This document shows, piece after piece, positions 57,429 to 64,000 of a stretch of DNA of 64,000 nucleotides. Each line of letters opens with the position of its first letter. The first letter of the stretch is position 1. The position numbers were made by a program, and so were the translations under genes. The notes beneath the pieces were generated by a model. It saw nothing but the letters and a program-made list of their open reading frames with translations. It ran no database searches and was not told the DNA's origin. The stretch comes from Oceanobacillus kimchii X50 (GTDB lineage Bacteria; Bacillota; Bacilli; Bacillales; Amphibacillaceae), in contig NZ_CM001792.1 in the NCBI RefSeq assembly GCF_000340475.1, forward strand, positions 1,696,659-1,760,658. The letters are read 5' to 3'.

Positions 57429-58619
57429 ATGCAAATTACTATTCGACCTGGAGACACTGCCTGGTATTATAGCCAATTATTTCAAGTACCGTTAATTCTT
57501 ATTGAGACTTCAAATCCTGATAAAAATATTTTATCTTTAACGATTGGACAATCATTGGAAATTCCGGGGTATATGTTAAATGAATATAATGTACAGACAG
57601 GTGACAGTTATTGGTCTATTGCAAACCGTTATCAATTACCAATAGATAGTATTGAAATTGTGAATCCAAATAGTAACCCACAAGACCTTCAACCTAATCA
57701 AACTATATTGGTACCAGTAAGAATACAAGACTTACTTATAAATGATATCGATCAATATACGTATGAGAAATTTATACAGGATTTAACAATGTTACAACAA
57801 GTATATCCATTTATCCAACTAAGAAATATAGGGAATTCCGTATTAGGAAAAGATATTATTGAATTACAGATTGGGTCAGGCTCTAAACAAGTGCACATGA
57901 ATGGCTCATCCCATGCAAATGAATGGATTACAACCCCGGTATTAATGAAGTTCATAAATGATTACGTGCTTGCTTTAACGAACGGTCAAACAATTCGCGG
58001 GTTACCGATGTTGCCATTCTATCAACAAACGCAACTATCCATTGTTCCGATGGTGAATCCTGACGGGGTAGATCTGGTAATCTTAGGTGCAGATGCTGCA
58101 GAAGAGTTTCGAGATACTGTGTTAAAAGTTAATAACCAAAACCCTGATTTTTCCGATTGGAAAGCAAATATACGAGGAGTAGATTTAAATAATCAATATC
58201 CTGCCCTATGGGGTGTTGAGGCAGAAAGAAAACTAAGTTCACCACAACCTAGAGATTTTCCAGGCTATGCTCCACTTACAGAACCAGAAGCTATAGCTAT
58301 CACAGAACTAACGGGAGAACGTGATTTTAGTAGAGTAAATACACTTCATACCCAAGGAGAAGTAATTTTCTGGGGTTTTGAAGGATTAGAACCGCCTGAA
58401 TCTTTAACAGTTGTAACAGAATTCGAAAGAGTGAGTGGATACATCCCGATCCAATATGTAGATAGTTATGCTGGTTATAAAGATTGGTTTATCCAGGAAT
58501 ACAGGCGTCCTGGCTTTACATTAGAATTAGGTCAGGGAACTAACCCGCTTCCAATCAGTCAATTCGATGAAATCTATGAGCAAACCTTAGGTATACTAAT
58601 AGCAAACCTTTATTTATAA
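57429..58619 (+). CDS. M14 carboxypeptidase with two LysM domains (YqgT-like endopeptidase)
   Basis: A 396-residue protein with two N-terminal LysM repeats (about residues 1-46 and 52-96) and a zinc-peptidase M14 domain (about 105-396). The zinc ligands are in HANEW (His, Glu) and LHTQGE (His), the catalytic Glu in FTLELGQG, and the substrate arginine in RGVDLNNQYP. This matches gamma-D-glutamyl-L-diamino acid endopeptidase I (Bacillus YqgT, L. sphaericus type), which cuts the peptidoglycan stem peptide, often in spores. No signal peptide. It ends by overlapping the convergent phosphatase gene by ten bases. Confidence 0.93.
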   Translation: MQITIRPGDTAWYYSQLFQVPLILIETSNPDKNILSLTIGQSLEIPGYMLNEYNVQTGDSYWSIANRYQLPIDSIEIVNPNSNPQDLQPNQTILVPVRIQDLLINDIDQYTYEKFIQDLTMLQQVYPFIQLRNIGNSVLGKDIIELQIGSGSKQVHMNGSSHANEWITTPVLMKFINDYVLALTNGQTIRGLPMLPFYQQTQLSIVPMVNPDGVDLVILGADAAEEFRDTVLKVNNQNPDFSDWKANIRGVDLNNQYPALWGVEAERKLSSPQPRDFPGYAPLTEPEAIAITELTGERDFSRVNTLHTQGEVIFWGFEGLEPPESLTVVTEFERVSGYIPIQYVDSYAGYKDWFIQEYRRPGFTLELGQGTNPLPISQFDEIYEQTLGILIANLYL

Positions 58620-59161
58620 ATAGATGTTAATTTCATATCTTTACTAGAATTAATATCCAAAACGTATACATCTGGGTTCCCAAGCGTTTTCCAATCTTCG
58701 AAACCAAAATCATTATTGTATTGTTGAAATAAATGAGACAATATATTGCCATGACTAACGATGATAATGGTATCTAATCCAGGATTATTCATTAAAGGAG
58801 TCAAAACTGCGTTTGCTCTTTGTAAAAGCATAGATGCAGATTCACCACCTGGTAAATAGAATTCAGGATCTTCAAAAGACTGTTTTAATGCGTCCATCCA
58901 ATCTTCTGTTGGCTCAGCACATAATACTCGTTCTTTTAAACGATCATCAATATTTATCTCTATATTTAGTTGGTTAGAAAAAGGTTTTATTGTGTCAATT
59001 GCCCGTAAATAAGGGCTTGACCATATGCCACAGAAAGATTCATTCGTATTTTGAAGAAATAATGATAACTCTTTTGCTTGTTGCAAACCGGTATATGTTA
59101 AAGGAGCATCAGGATGTTGTCCTTCTGCAGAACAGTGTCGAATGAAATATATTTTCTTCAT
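58610..59161 (-). CDS. Histidine phosphatase family protein
   Basis: A 183-residue phosphoglycerate-mutase-like phosphatase. The nucleophile motif is FIRHCSAEG, where the usual RHG reads RHC, an uncommon variant of the third residue. The acid/second His motif is IVSHGNILSHL, and PLTYTGLQQA follows the first motif. Substrate unknown. Convergent with and overlapping the endopeptidase gene. Confidence 0.87.
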   Translation of the reverse strand: MKKIYFIRHCSAEGQHPDAPLTYTGLQQAKELSLFLQNTNESFCGIWSSPYLRAIDTIKPFSNQLNIEINIDDRLKERVLCAEPTEDWMDALKQSFEDPEFYLPGGESASMLLQRANAVLTPLMNNPGLDTIIIVSHGNILSHLFQQYNNDFGFEDWKTLGNPDVYVLDINSSKDMKLTSIYK

Positions 59162-59264
59162 AGCAAAGTCACCTCATTATTCTAAATGTTACGTATCTTC
59201 ATCAGTATACCATGAAAAACTAAGAAAGTTTACTATTTAATAAAACAACTTTTTGGAACATAGA

Positions 59265-59300
59265 TACAAAAAAACAGGGGCATGTCCCCTGTTTTATAGT
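59265..59300 (-). terminator. Terminator of the DUF6501 gene
   Basis: Stem AAAACAGGGG / CCCCTGTTTT with a five-base loop and T/A runs. Confidence 0.9.
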
Positions 59301-59497
59301 TCTTTAAAATATTCTTTATGAAATCCTGCCATTCGATTGCTATTATCAATCACAAAATAAAACTCTTCCGTTTCATTTTTTACATCATAACGTTTGCCAG
59401 GAGTTAATTTGTTTTCTACAATATATTTTTTTGCATTCGCATGCACACATTCAATTTGTTTTATAGTTGGTCGGTTCTCCCAATTTAAGTGAATCAT
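59294..59497 (-). CDS. DUF6501 family small protein
   Basis: A 67-residue soluble protein found in Bacillaceae, recognisable by MIHLNWENRPTIKQIECVHANAKKYIVENKLTPGKRYDVKNETEEF-like text (read in parts) and the ending GFHKEYFKEL. A small beta-barrel-like strand pattern is likely. Function unknown. ATG 59497 with AGGAAGAACC; between msrAB and the phosphatase gene. Confidence 0.75.
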   Translation of the reverse strand: MIHLNWENRPTIKQIECVHANAKKYIVENKLTPGKRYDVKNETEEFYFVIDNSNRMAGFHKEYFKEL

Positions 59498-59536
59498 AAA
59501 GGTTCTTCCTTTCTAGTTTACATAATATTATTATCG

Positions 59537-60496
59537 TTAATCAAATAAATACAAATATTTACTATAACCTTCTTCTTCCATCTTTTCTTTTGGAATAAAA
59601 CGCATCGCTGCAGAGTTCATGCAATATCTTAGACCGCCTTTATCTTGAGGTCCATCTTCAAAAACATGTCCTAAGTGTGAATCTGATTGTTTACTTCGAA
59701 TTTCTGTACGCACCATTCCATGTGTTTTATCTACCTTATCTTCTATTTGATAAGGGTCAACTGGTTTTGTAAAGCTTGGCCAACCGCACCCAGCATCATA
59801 TTGATCCTTAGATGAAAATAAAACATTACCTTTTATAATATCGACATAAATTCCTTCTTGAGTATTGTTCCAGTATTCATTGTCAAATGGACGTTCTGTT
59901 CCATTCTCCTGTGTAACATGATACTGAATTGGAGTTAGCTTTTCTTTTAAATCACTTTTATTAATTGTATTTTGCCAATTATTTTTAATAAAATCTTGTC
60001 TTCCTGATCCTTTTTTATACATCCTGTAATGGAAGCTGCGTTTTTTATAATAATCTTGATGATCTTCTTCCGCTTCATAAAATGGTTTAGCTGGAAGAAT
60101 CGGCGTCACTATTGGCATTTTAAAGCGATTACTCTCATCTAATGCTTTTTTAGAATCCTCAGCTATCTTTTTTTGTTCTTCCGTATGATAAAAGATAGCT
60201 GACTGGTATGATTCTCCACGGTCATTAAATTGGCCACCAGCATCAGTTGGGTCAATTTGTTGCCAAAAAGTTTCTACCAATTCTTGATAAGACATTATTT
60301 TAGGATCAAATGTAATTTGTACCGCTTCAACATGACCTGTTGTATTCGAACACACTTGTTCATAGGTTGGATTTTCTACATGTCCTCCTGTATAACCAGA
60401 ACGAATATCTATAACACCTGGTCGTTGATCAAATGGCTCTACCATACACCAGAAGCAACCTCCTGCAAATGTAGCTATTTCTGTTTGTTTAGACAT
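59537..60496 (-). CDS. msrAB: Bifunctional methionine sulfoxide reductase MsrA-MsrB
   Basis: A 319-residue fusion. MsrA (about 4-160) has the active-site GGCFWC with Cys14. MsrB (about 175-315) has [15 protein letters not shown] and the catalytic cysteine in [12 protein letters not shown]. Together they reduce both S- and R-methionine sulfoxide. The zinc-binding CxxC pairs of classical MsrB are not seen. ATG 60496 with AGGAG. Confidence 0.94.
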   Translation of the reverse strand: MSKQTEIATFAGGCFWCMVEPFDQRPGVIDIRSGYTGGHVENPTYEQVCSNTTGHVEAVQITFDPKIMSYQELVETFWQQIDPTDAGGQFNDRGESYQSAIFYHTEEQKKIAEDSKKALDESNRFKMPIVTPILPAKPFYEAEEDHQDYYKKRSFHYRMYKKGSGRQDFIKNNWQNTINKSDLKEKLTPIQYHVTQENGTERPFDNEYWNNTQEGIYVDIIKGNVLFSSKDQYDAGCGWPSFTKPVDPYQIEDKVDKTHGMVRTEIRSKQSDSHLGHVFEDGPQDKGGLRYCMNSAAMRFIPKEKMEEEGYSKYLYLFD

Positions 60497-60575
60497 GTAA
60501 CTCCTCCAGTCATATTTAATAAATCAGTTTATCCCTATTTTTCCCTTTTTAATAAAAAAAATCAAGCGCAAAGCA

Positions 60576-61097
60576 TTATATATATAACTTTGGAGTAGAT
60601 ATCCCTGATTTCTTTTCTTTAACGTACTTTGGTGGATTGGTATTTGCGTCAGTCTCTTTATCTAAAGATTGATTTAAATGTATATTTTTAGTTATATCCT
60701 CTTCTGTATTAGAATCTGTATTTTCAAATGATTTATTTGAGGTATTCTCATCTTCCTCATTGGAGATCTCCTTAAAGGCTTTCATCATTTTATACATACT
60801 AGGAAGATTTTTAACCATAGGACCGTATTCCTGAATTAACGGTGCTGTAGATTGCAATATTCCTAAAAATTGTTGGACGCCTCCTAAGGTTTTAGATAAA
60901 GTTTGTAAACCACCAGAAGATGCCGCTCCTAATCCACCTACTGATTTGCCGCCTCCAAAAGAGGATAATAAACCAGCAAATCCTCTAGAATTAGTTTTAC
61001 CTCTCATTTGATTATTGTTTAAAAACGGATTTCTATTTTGTTGAGGGTGCATAGGTTCAAAAGGTTGTTGTTGTCGTTCGGATGGTGGAAAAACCAT
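60576..61097 (-). CDS. VrrA/YqfQ-like protein
   Basis: About 173 residues with a Pro/Gln/Asn-rich head (PPSERQQQPFEPMHPQQNR), a glycine/serine-rich segment (LLSSFGGGKSVGGLGAASSGG), a helical middle (TAPLIQEYGPMVKNLPSMYKMMKAFKE) and a charged tail. This order is that of YqfQ/VrrA proteins of Bacillus, spore-coat-like proteins with variable repeats. ATG 61097 with AAGGGGG is preferred over 61115. Function unknown. Confidence 0.75.
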   Translation of the reverse strand: MVFPPSERQQQPFEPMHPQQNRNPFLNNNQMRGKTNSRGFAGLLSSFGGGKSVGGLGAASSGGLQTLSKTLGGVQQFLGILQSTAPLIQEYGPMVKNLPSMYKMMKAFKEISNEEDENTSNKSFENTDSNTEEDITKNIHLNQSLDKETDANTNPPKYVKEKKSGISTPKLYI

Positions 61098-61302
61098 TCT
61101 TATCCCCCTTATCATGATGTTCTACCTATAGATTACGCTATTACACTATAGAATGTGTAGGCTTGATTTAGAAACATTTCCCGGGAAACCGCATGAAATG
61201 GCATAATATACAAAATTCAGCATGCGCAGGCAAACTATTTGTCGAAAAAGTAAAAAATTAATCAAACGTTTGTTTGAATTATTAATAGATGTTCTTTATA
61301 TA

Positions 61303-61334
61303 AAAAAGCAGCTCTTTAATGAGCTGCTTTTTTC
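61303..61334 (-). terminator. Terminator of the tatA-tatC-yozE unit
   Basis: Stem AAAAAAGCAGCTC / GAGCTGCTTTTTT with four- to five-base loop and T run; it overlaps the last codons of yozE. Confidence 0.93.
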
Positions 61335-61543
61335 CATTCGTATTCATTCCATATAGAATCGAATGCTACTATTGCACTTGGAAATGGGCTATTCCATTCT
61401 AAATAATCACTAATTTCATCATAGCTATTGGAGTGTTTAGGGAAATTATGATCTCGAAACGCCCATTCTGCGAGTTCTGAGTTAACATCCTTTTGTAACT
61501 TACCTCGATAGGTCATTAAAAACTGATAGAATGTTTGTTCCAT
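61316..61543 (-). CDS. yozE: YozE family SAM-like small protein (UPF0346)
   Basis: A 75-residue protein of the YozE (UPF0346) family: MEQTFYQFLMTYRG, LAEWAFRDHNFPKHS and DYLEWNSPFPSAIVAFDSIWNEY are diagnostic. Start ATG 61543 with AGGGGGAG; the frame continues to 61573 without a ribosome site and into tatC. Function unknown. Last gene of the minus-strand unit with tatC and tatA. Confidence 0.9.
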   Translation of the reverse strand: MEQTFYQFLMTYRGKLQKDVNSELAEWAFRDHNFPKHSNSYDEISDYLEWNSPFPSAIVAFDSIWNEYEWKKAAH

Positions 61544-61565
61544 CTGTGCTCCCCCTCTACTATTA

Positions 61566-62336
61566 TCATTCATTCATAAATGCTTCATGCTTTTCTTGTT
61601 TCTTTTTATAAACTATTTTAGATAAATAAATACTAATTTCATAAATAACCATAAGTGGAACTGCAACAACAATTTGTAAAATAAAATCTGGAGGTGTAAT
61701 TAATACACCAATAACAATCAATACAAAATAAGCATACTTACGGTTTTTCCTCATGAAATGTGGTGTTAATATTCCTAAACTTGTTAAAAACATTGCTATT
61801 AAAGGTAGTTCAAATAGAAATGCAAAAGGTAAAGTAATTTTCATTAAAAAGGTAAAATATCTATCAACCGTGAACATGATATTAAACATGTCTTCGTTTA
61901 GTGATAGCAAGAATGGAAATATTAGATGAATGAAAATGAGATATCCAAATATAAGTCCAATAATAAATAGTAAGAATAATGCTGGTATATAAGATAATGA
62001 TATCTTTTTCTCACGAGAAGTTAAAGCTGGACTTATAAAAGCCCATATTTGATAAGCTAGAACAGGAATTGTCCCGACTATGGCAACCAAACCTGCCATT
62101 GAGAAATAAACCCAGATAATTTCTGTTGGACTAATTGCTGTTAATTCAAGATCTATATCATTAACGAAAAACCAGTAAATATCTTTCACATTTAGAAAAC
62201 CTATAATAAATAGTATGATAAATATTACGGCTGTAACAATTAATCGATTACGCAATTCGGATAAATGTCCTACTACATTCATTTCTTTTTCTGTACTTTC
62301 CGTACTATTGGTATATTGATCTTCAGGTGTTGACAT
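61566..62336 (-). CDS. tatC: Sec-independent protein translocase TatC
   Basis: A 256-residue, six-span membrane protein, the receptor subunit for twin-arginine precursors. Conserved TatC features are the N-terminal GHLSELRNRL, FVNDIDLELTAISPTEIIW, PFAFLFELPLIAMFLTSLGILTP and the C-terminal VIGVLITPPDFILQIVVAVPLMVIYE. ATG 62336 with AAGGAG at nine bases is the start; the TTG at 62342 lies too near that site. The tatA gene precedes it by 64 bases. Confidence 0.95.
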   Translation of the reverse strand: MSTPEDQYTNSTESTEKEMNVVGHLSELRNRLIVTAVIFIILFIIGFLNVKDIYWFFVNDIDLELTAISPTEIIWVYFSMAGLVAIVGTIPVLAYQIWAFISPALTSREKKISLSYIPALFLLFIIGLIFGYLIFIHLIFPFLLSLNEDMFNIMFTVDRYFTFLMKITLPFAFLFELPLIAMFLTSLGILTPHFMRKNRKYAYFVLIVIGVLITPPDFILQIVVAVPLMVIYEISIYLSKIVYKKKQEKHEAFMNE

Positions 62337-62400
62337 GTACAAGCACTCCTTATGTACGACATAAAAGAAGATGTAAGGGTATTTCCCCTACACCTCCATT

Positions 62401-62571
62401 TCATTGTTTCTTTTTATTGTGGTCATTCATAATATCTTGACTAGCATTTTTAAATTCTTTTAGTGTTGTTCCAAAAGCTCGTCCGATTTCAGGTAACTTA
62501 TTTGGCCCAAATACAATTAATGCTACAATTAAAATCAAAATTAAGCCTGGAAAGCCGATATTACTAAACAT
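62401..62571 (-). CDS. tatA: Sec-independent protein translocase TatA
   Basis: A 56-residue gene missed by usual length limits. Reads [20 protein letters not shown], then [21 protein letters not shown] and a charged tail. The N-terminal membrane helix, the FGPxKLPE hinge and the amphipathic helix are the TatA/TatE hallmarks. With TatC it forms a minimal two-component Tat export system of the Bacillus type. GGTGGAG lies 10 bases upstream of ATG. A small hairpin sits in the 64-base gap to tatC. Confidence 0.93.
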   Translation of the reverse strand: MFSNIGFPGLILILIVALIVFGPNKLPEIGRAFGTTLKEFKNASQDIMNDHNKKKQ

Positions 62572-62731
62572 CAAGCATCACTCCACCGTCGTAGGTATTT
62601 TAATAACATCAATTGTTATTATATTTCAGTATTAAAATCGATACTACCCAGAATAATCCATTAAATACATCTCTCTACTTTAACTTTATACATATCATAG
62701 CACGATTAGAAATAATTAAACAAGTTATTCA

Positions 62732-63223
62732 TTAAACTTTTCGATCATATTGAATGAAGTAGTAATCATACGGATTTTTTTCATCTTTTTCACCTTTAAT
62801 TTTAGATGATACTATCCAGTCTTCCTTATTAAATTCAGGAAAAAATGTATCTCCGGTAAATGAATCATCAATCAAGGTGATATACATCCGATCTGCAATA
62901 TCCATAACTTGTTTAAATAAGTTTGCACCACCGATTATAAAATATTCTTCTTTCGGATTCTCCATGTTCCACTTTTTTATTTTGTCAATATGATGAATTA
63001 TTTTCACATTTTCATACTGCACGTCCGTTCGCTTGGTTAAAACAATATTTTTTCGGTTTGGTAATGCGCCACCCATTGATTCGAACGTTTTTCTTCCCAT
63101 AATTATAGTATTACCTGTTGTCTTTTCTTTAAAAAAACGTAAATCTTTTGGCAAATGCCAAGGCAATTGATTATTAACTCCAATTACATGATTGCGATCC
63201 ATAGCAAGTAATAACGAAATCAT
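62732..63223 (-). CDS. folA: Dihydrofolate reductase
   Basis: A 163-residue NADPH-dependent dihydrofolate reductase. ISLLLAMDRNHVIGVNNQLPWHLPKDLRFFKEKT-type start (Met20-loop LPWHLPKD), the NADPH motif GRKTFESMGG and FIIGGANLF are present. Trp/Asp pair typical of bacterial enzymes is in WHLPKD. It follows thymidylate synthase by 53 bases, the standard thyA-dfrA pair whose reactions are linked through dihydrofolate. Confidence 0.96.
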   Translation of the reverse strand: MISLLLAMDRNHVIGVNNQLPWHLPKDLRFFKEKTTGNTIIMGRKTFESMGGALPNRKNIVLTKRTDVQYENVKIIHHIDKIKKWNMENPKEEYFIIGGANLFKQVMDIADRMYITLIDDSFTGDTFFPEFNKEDWIVSSKIKGEKDEKNPYDYYFIQYDRKV

Positions 63224-63276
63224 ATTATATCCTCAACTTCCTATTTTAGATTCATTGACTAGTATCTATTTTTTTA

Positions 63277-64000
63277 CTATACAGCAATCGGTGCTTTAAT
63301 ACTCGGATGAGGATTATAATTTTCAATCACTAAATCATCTAAGTCCATTTCAAAAATAGATTCTTTGTCTTTATTGATTGTTAGTTGAGGGAAATCTCGG
63401 ATTTCCCTTTCCAGTTGCGTTTTGACTTGTTCAACATGGTTAGAATATATATGTGCGTCTCCAAAAGTATGTACGAAATCACCTACTTCTAATTCACACT
63501 CATGTGCAATTAAGTGAGTGAGCAAAGCATAACTAGCTATATTGAATGGTACCCCAAGAAATACGTCCGCACTTCTTTGGTAAAGCTGACAAGAAAGCTT
63601 TCCATTTGAAACATAAAATTGGAATAATGTATGACATGGAGGTAGTGCCATTGTTGGAATATCTTCAGGATTCCATGCTGAAACAATATGTCTCCTTGAA
63701 TTAGGATTCGTTTTAATGGAATGAATCACATCTTTTAACTGATCTATTGTATCGTTCTGAGTTGTTTTCCAATTTCTCCATTGTTTCCCGTATACAGATC
63801 CTAAGTCTCCGTATTTGTTTGCAAAAGATTCATCTTCAAGAATACGAGTTTTAAAGAGCTCCATTTGTTCTTGATATTGTTTATTAAAATTCTCATCTTC
63901 TTGACTGCGTAAGCCAAAATTCGTCATATCAGGACCATGATAATCAGCACTATTTATCCATTTTTCAAAAGCCCATTCATTCCAAATATTATTATTGTGT
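63277..64000 (-). CDS. thyA: Thymidylate synthase (5' end cut by window)
   Basis: Classical ThyA, methylating dUMP with methylene-tetrahydrofolate. The catalytic cysteine is in [14 protein letters not shown]; the dUMP site [12 protein letters not shown] and [18 protein letters not shown] are intact. The frame stays open upstream of the internal ATG at 63927 to the right edge, giving [20 protein letters not shown] before DMTNFGLRS. This is the insertion-bearing long ThyA (about 318 residues, Staphylococcus/Bacillus thyB-like). At least 70 residues lie outside. Do not take 63927 as the start. Confidence 0.96.
   Translation of the reverse strand, partial: HNNNIWNEWAFEKWINSADYHGPDMTNFGLRSQEDENFNKQYQEQMELFKTRILEDESFANKYGDLGSVYGKQWRNWKTTQNDTIDQLKDVIHSIKTNPNSRRHIVSAWNPEDIPTMALPPCHTLFQFYVSNGKLSCQLYQRSADVFLGVPFNIASYALLTHLIAHECELEVGDFVHTFGDAHIYSNHVEQVKTQLEREIRDFPQLTINKDKESIFEMDLDDLVIENYNPHPSIKAPIAV

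Noticed and set aside
62598..62622. AT-only palindrome TAATAACA-TCAAT-TGTTATTA between tatA and folA
   Set aside because: Could be a weak terminator or operator, but it has no GC pairs to speak of and no context to decide.

Overview
The window reads as chromosome of a low-GC, AT-rich endospore-forming Bacillaceae, most like Oceanobacillus/Virgibacillus. The basis is gene content and synteny recalled from Bacillus subtilis: ccdC-yneK ... citB-yneN ... yneP-yneQ-yneR ... plsY ... yneT-parE-parC occur here in almost the same order, followed by a yngJ-H-HB-F-E type cluster and the ypbR(dynA)-ypcP pair. Shine-Dalgarno sequences are strong (AAAGGAGG type) and several genes start with TTG or GTG. 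The organism name is an inference; no 16S gene is in the window. I saw no tRNA, rRNA, CRISPR array, complete insertion sequence or prophage.

Layout. 1-7.1 kb: cytochrome c maturation, a Spo0F-type orphan histidine kinase, aconitase, a thioredoxin-like protein, a small FbpB-like protein, a thioesterase and YneQ. 7.1-9.5 kb (minus strand): a short palindromic element, then YneR, YidD, FolE2 and PlsY. 9.7-12.7 kb: a two-gene osmolyte/ergothioneine-type ABC importer with a fused permease and binding protein, plus a CoA-binding protein. 13-17.4 kb: topoisomerase IV. 17.6-22.7 kb: a five-gene acyl-CoA dehydrogenase/biotin-dependent carboxylase/hydratase operon for branched-chain acyl-CoA breakdown. 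22.9-27.5 kb: the double dynamin DynA and the YpcP exonuclease. 27.7-32.2 kb: PH-like membrane protein, cysteine synthase, a truncated DUF2254 remnant, a general-stress flavoprotein-like gene, an MFS exporter and a DUF3231 protein. 32.4-33.7 kb: lysine riboswitch and dapA. 33.8-41.8 kb: DUF819 transporter, then a same-strand run of oxidoreductase and PLP genes (KSTD-like FAD dehydrogenase, D-threonine-aldolase-fold protein, aldonolactone-oxidase-like protein, two VOC proteins, HAD phosphatase, Nudix).

41.9-55.4 kb is accessory: an ABC exporter, a beta-lactamase-fold lipoprotein, a CopB-type ATPase behind a palindromic operator, two SDRs, three GNAT enzymes, a ClbS/DfsB-like protein, several small hypothetical proteins and a 580-base decayed stretch. 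55.4-64 kb is mostly minus strand: Rieske flavoprotein, 7Fe ferredoxin, MsrAB, a VrrA/YqfQ-like protein, YozE, TatC, TatA (too short for routine ORF cut-offs), dihydrofolate reductase and thymidylate synthase, which runs off the right edge. One gene each of peptidoglycan-type carboxypeptidase and histidine phosphatase is interleaved.

Most of the window is ordinary core Bacillaceae genome. The parts that best repay a second look are the FAD/PLP/lactone-oxidase trio at 35.3-39.7 kb, the fused ABC importer, three dispersed palindromic intergenic elements (7.15-7.32, 30.22-30.37 and 35.08-35.20 kb), the DUF2254 remnant, and the operator-like palindromes ahead of the copper ATPase and the second VOC gene. 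I did not find an unmistakably new defence or mobile system.
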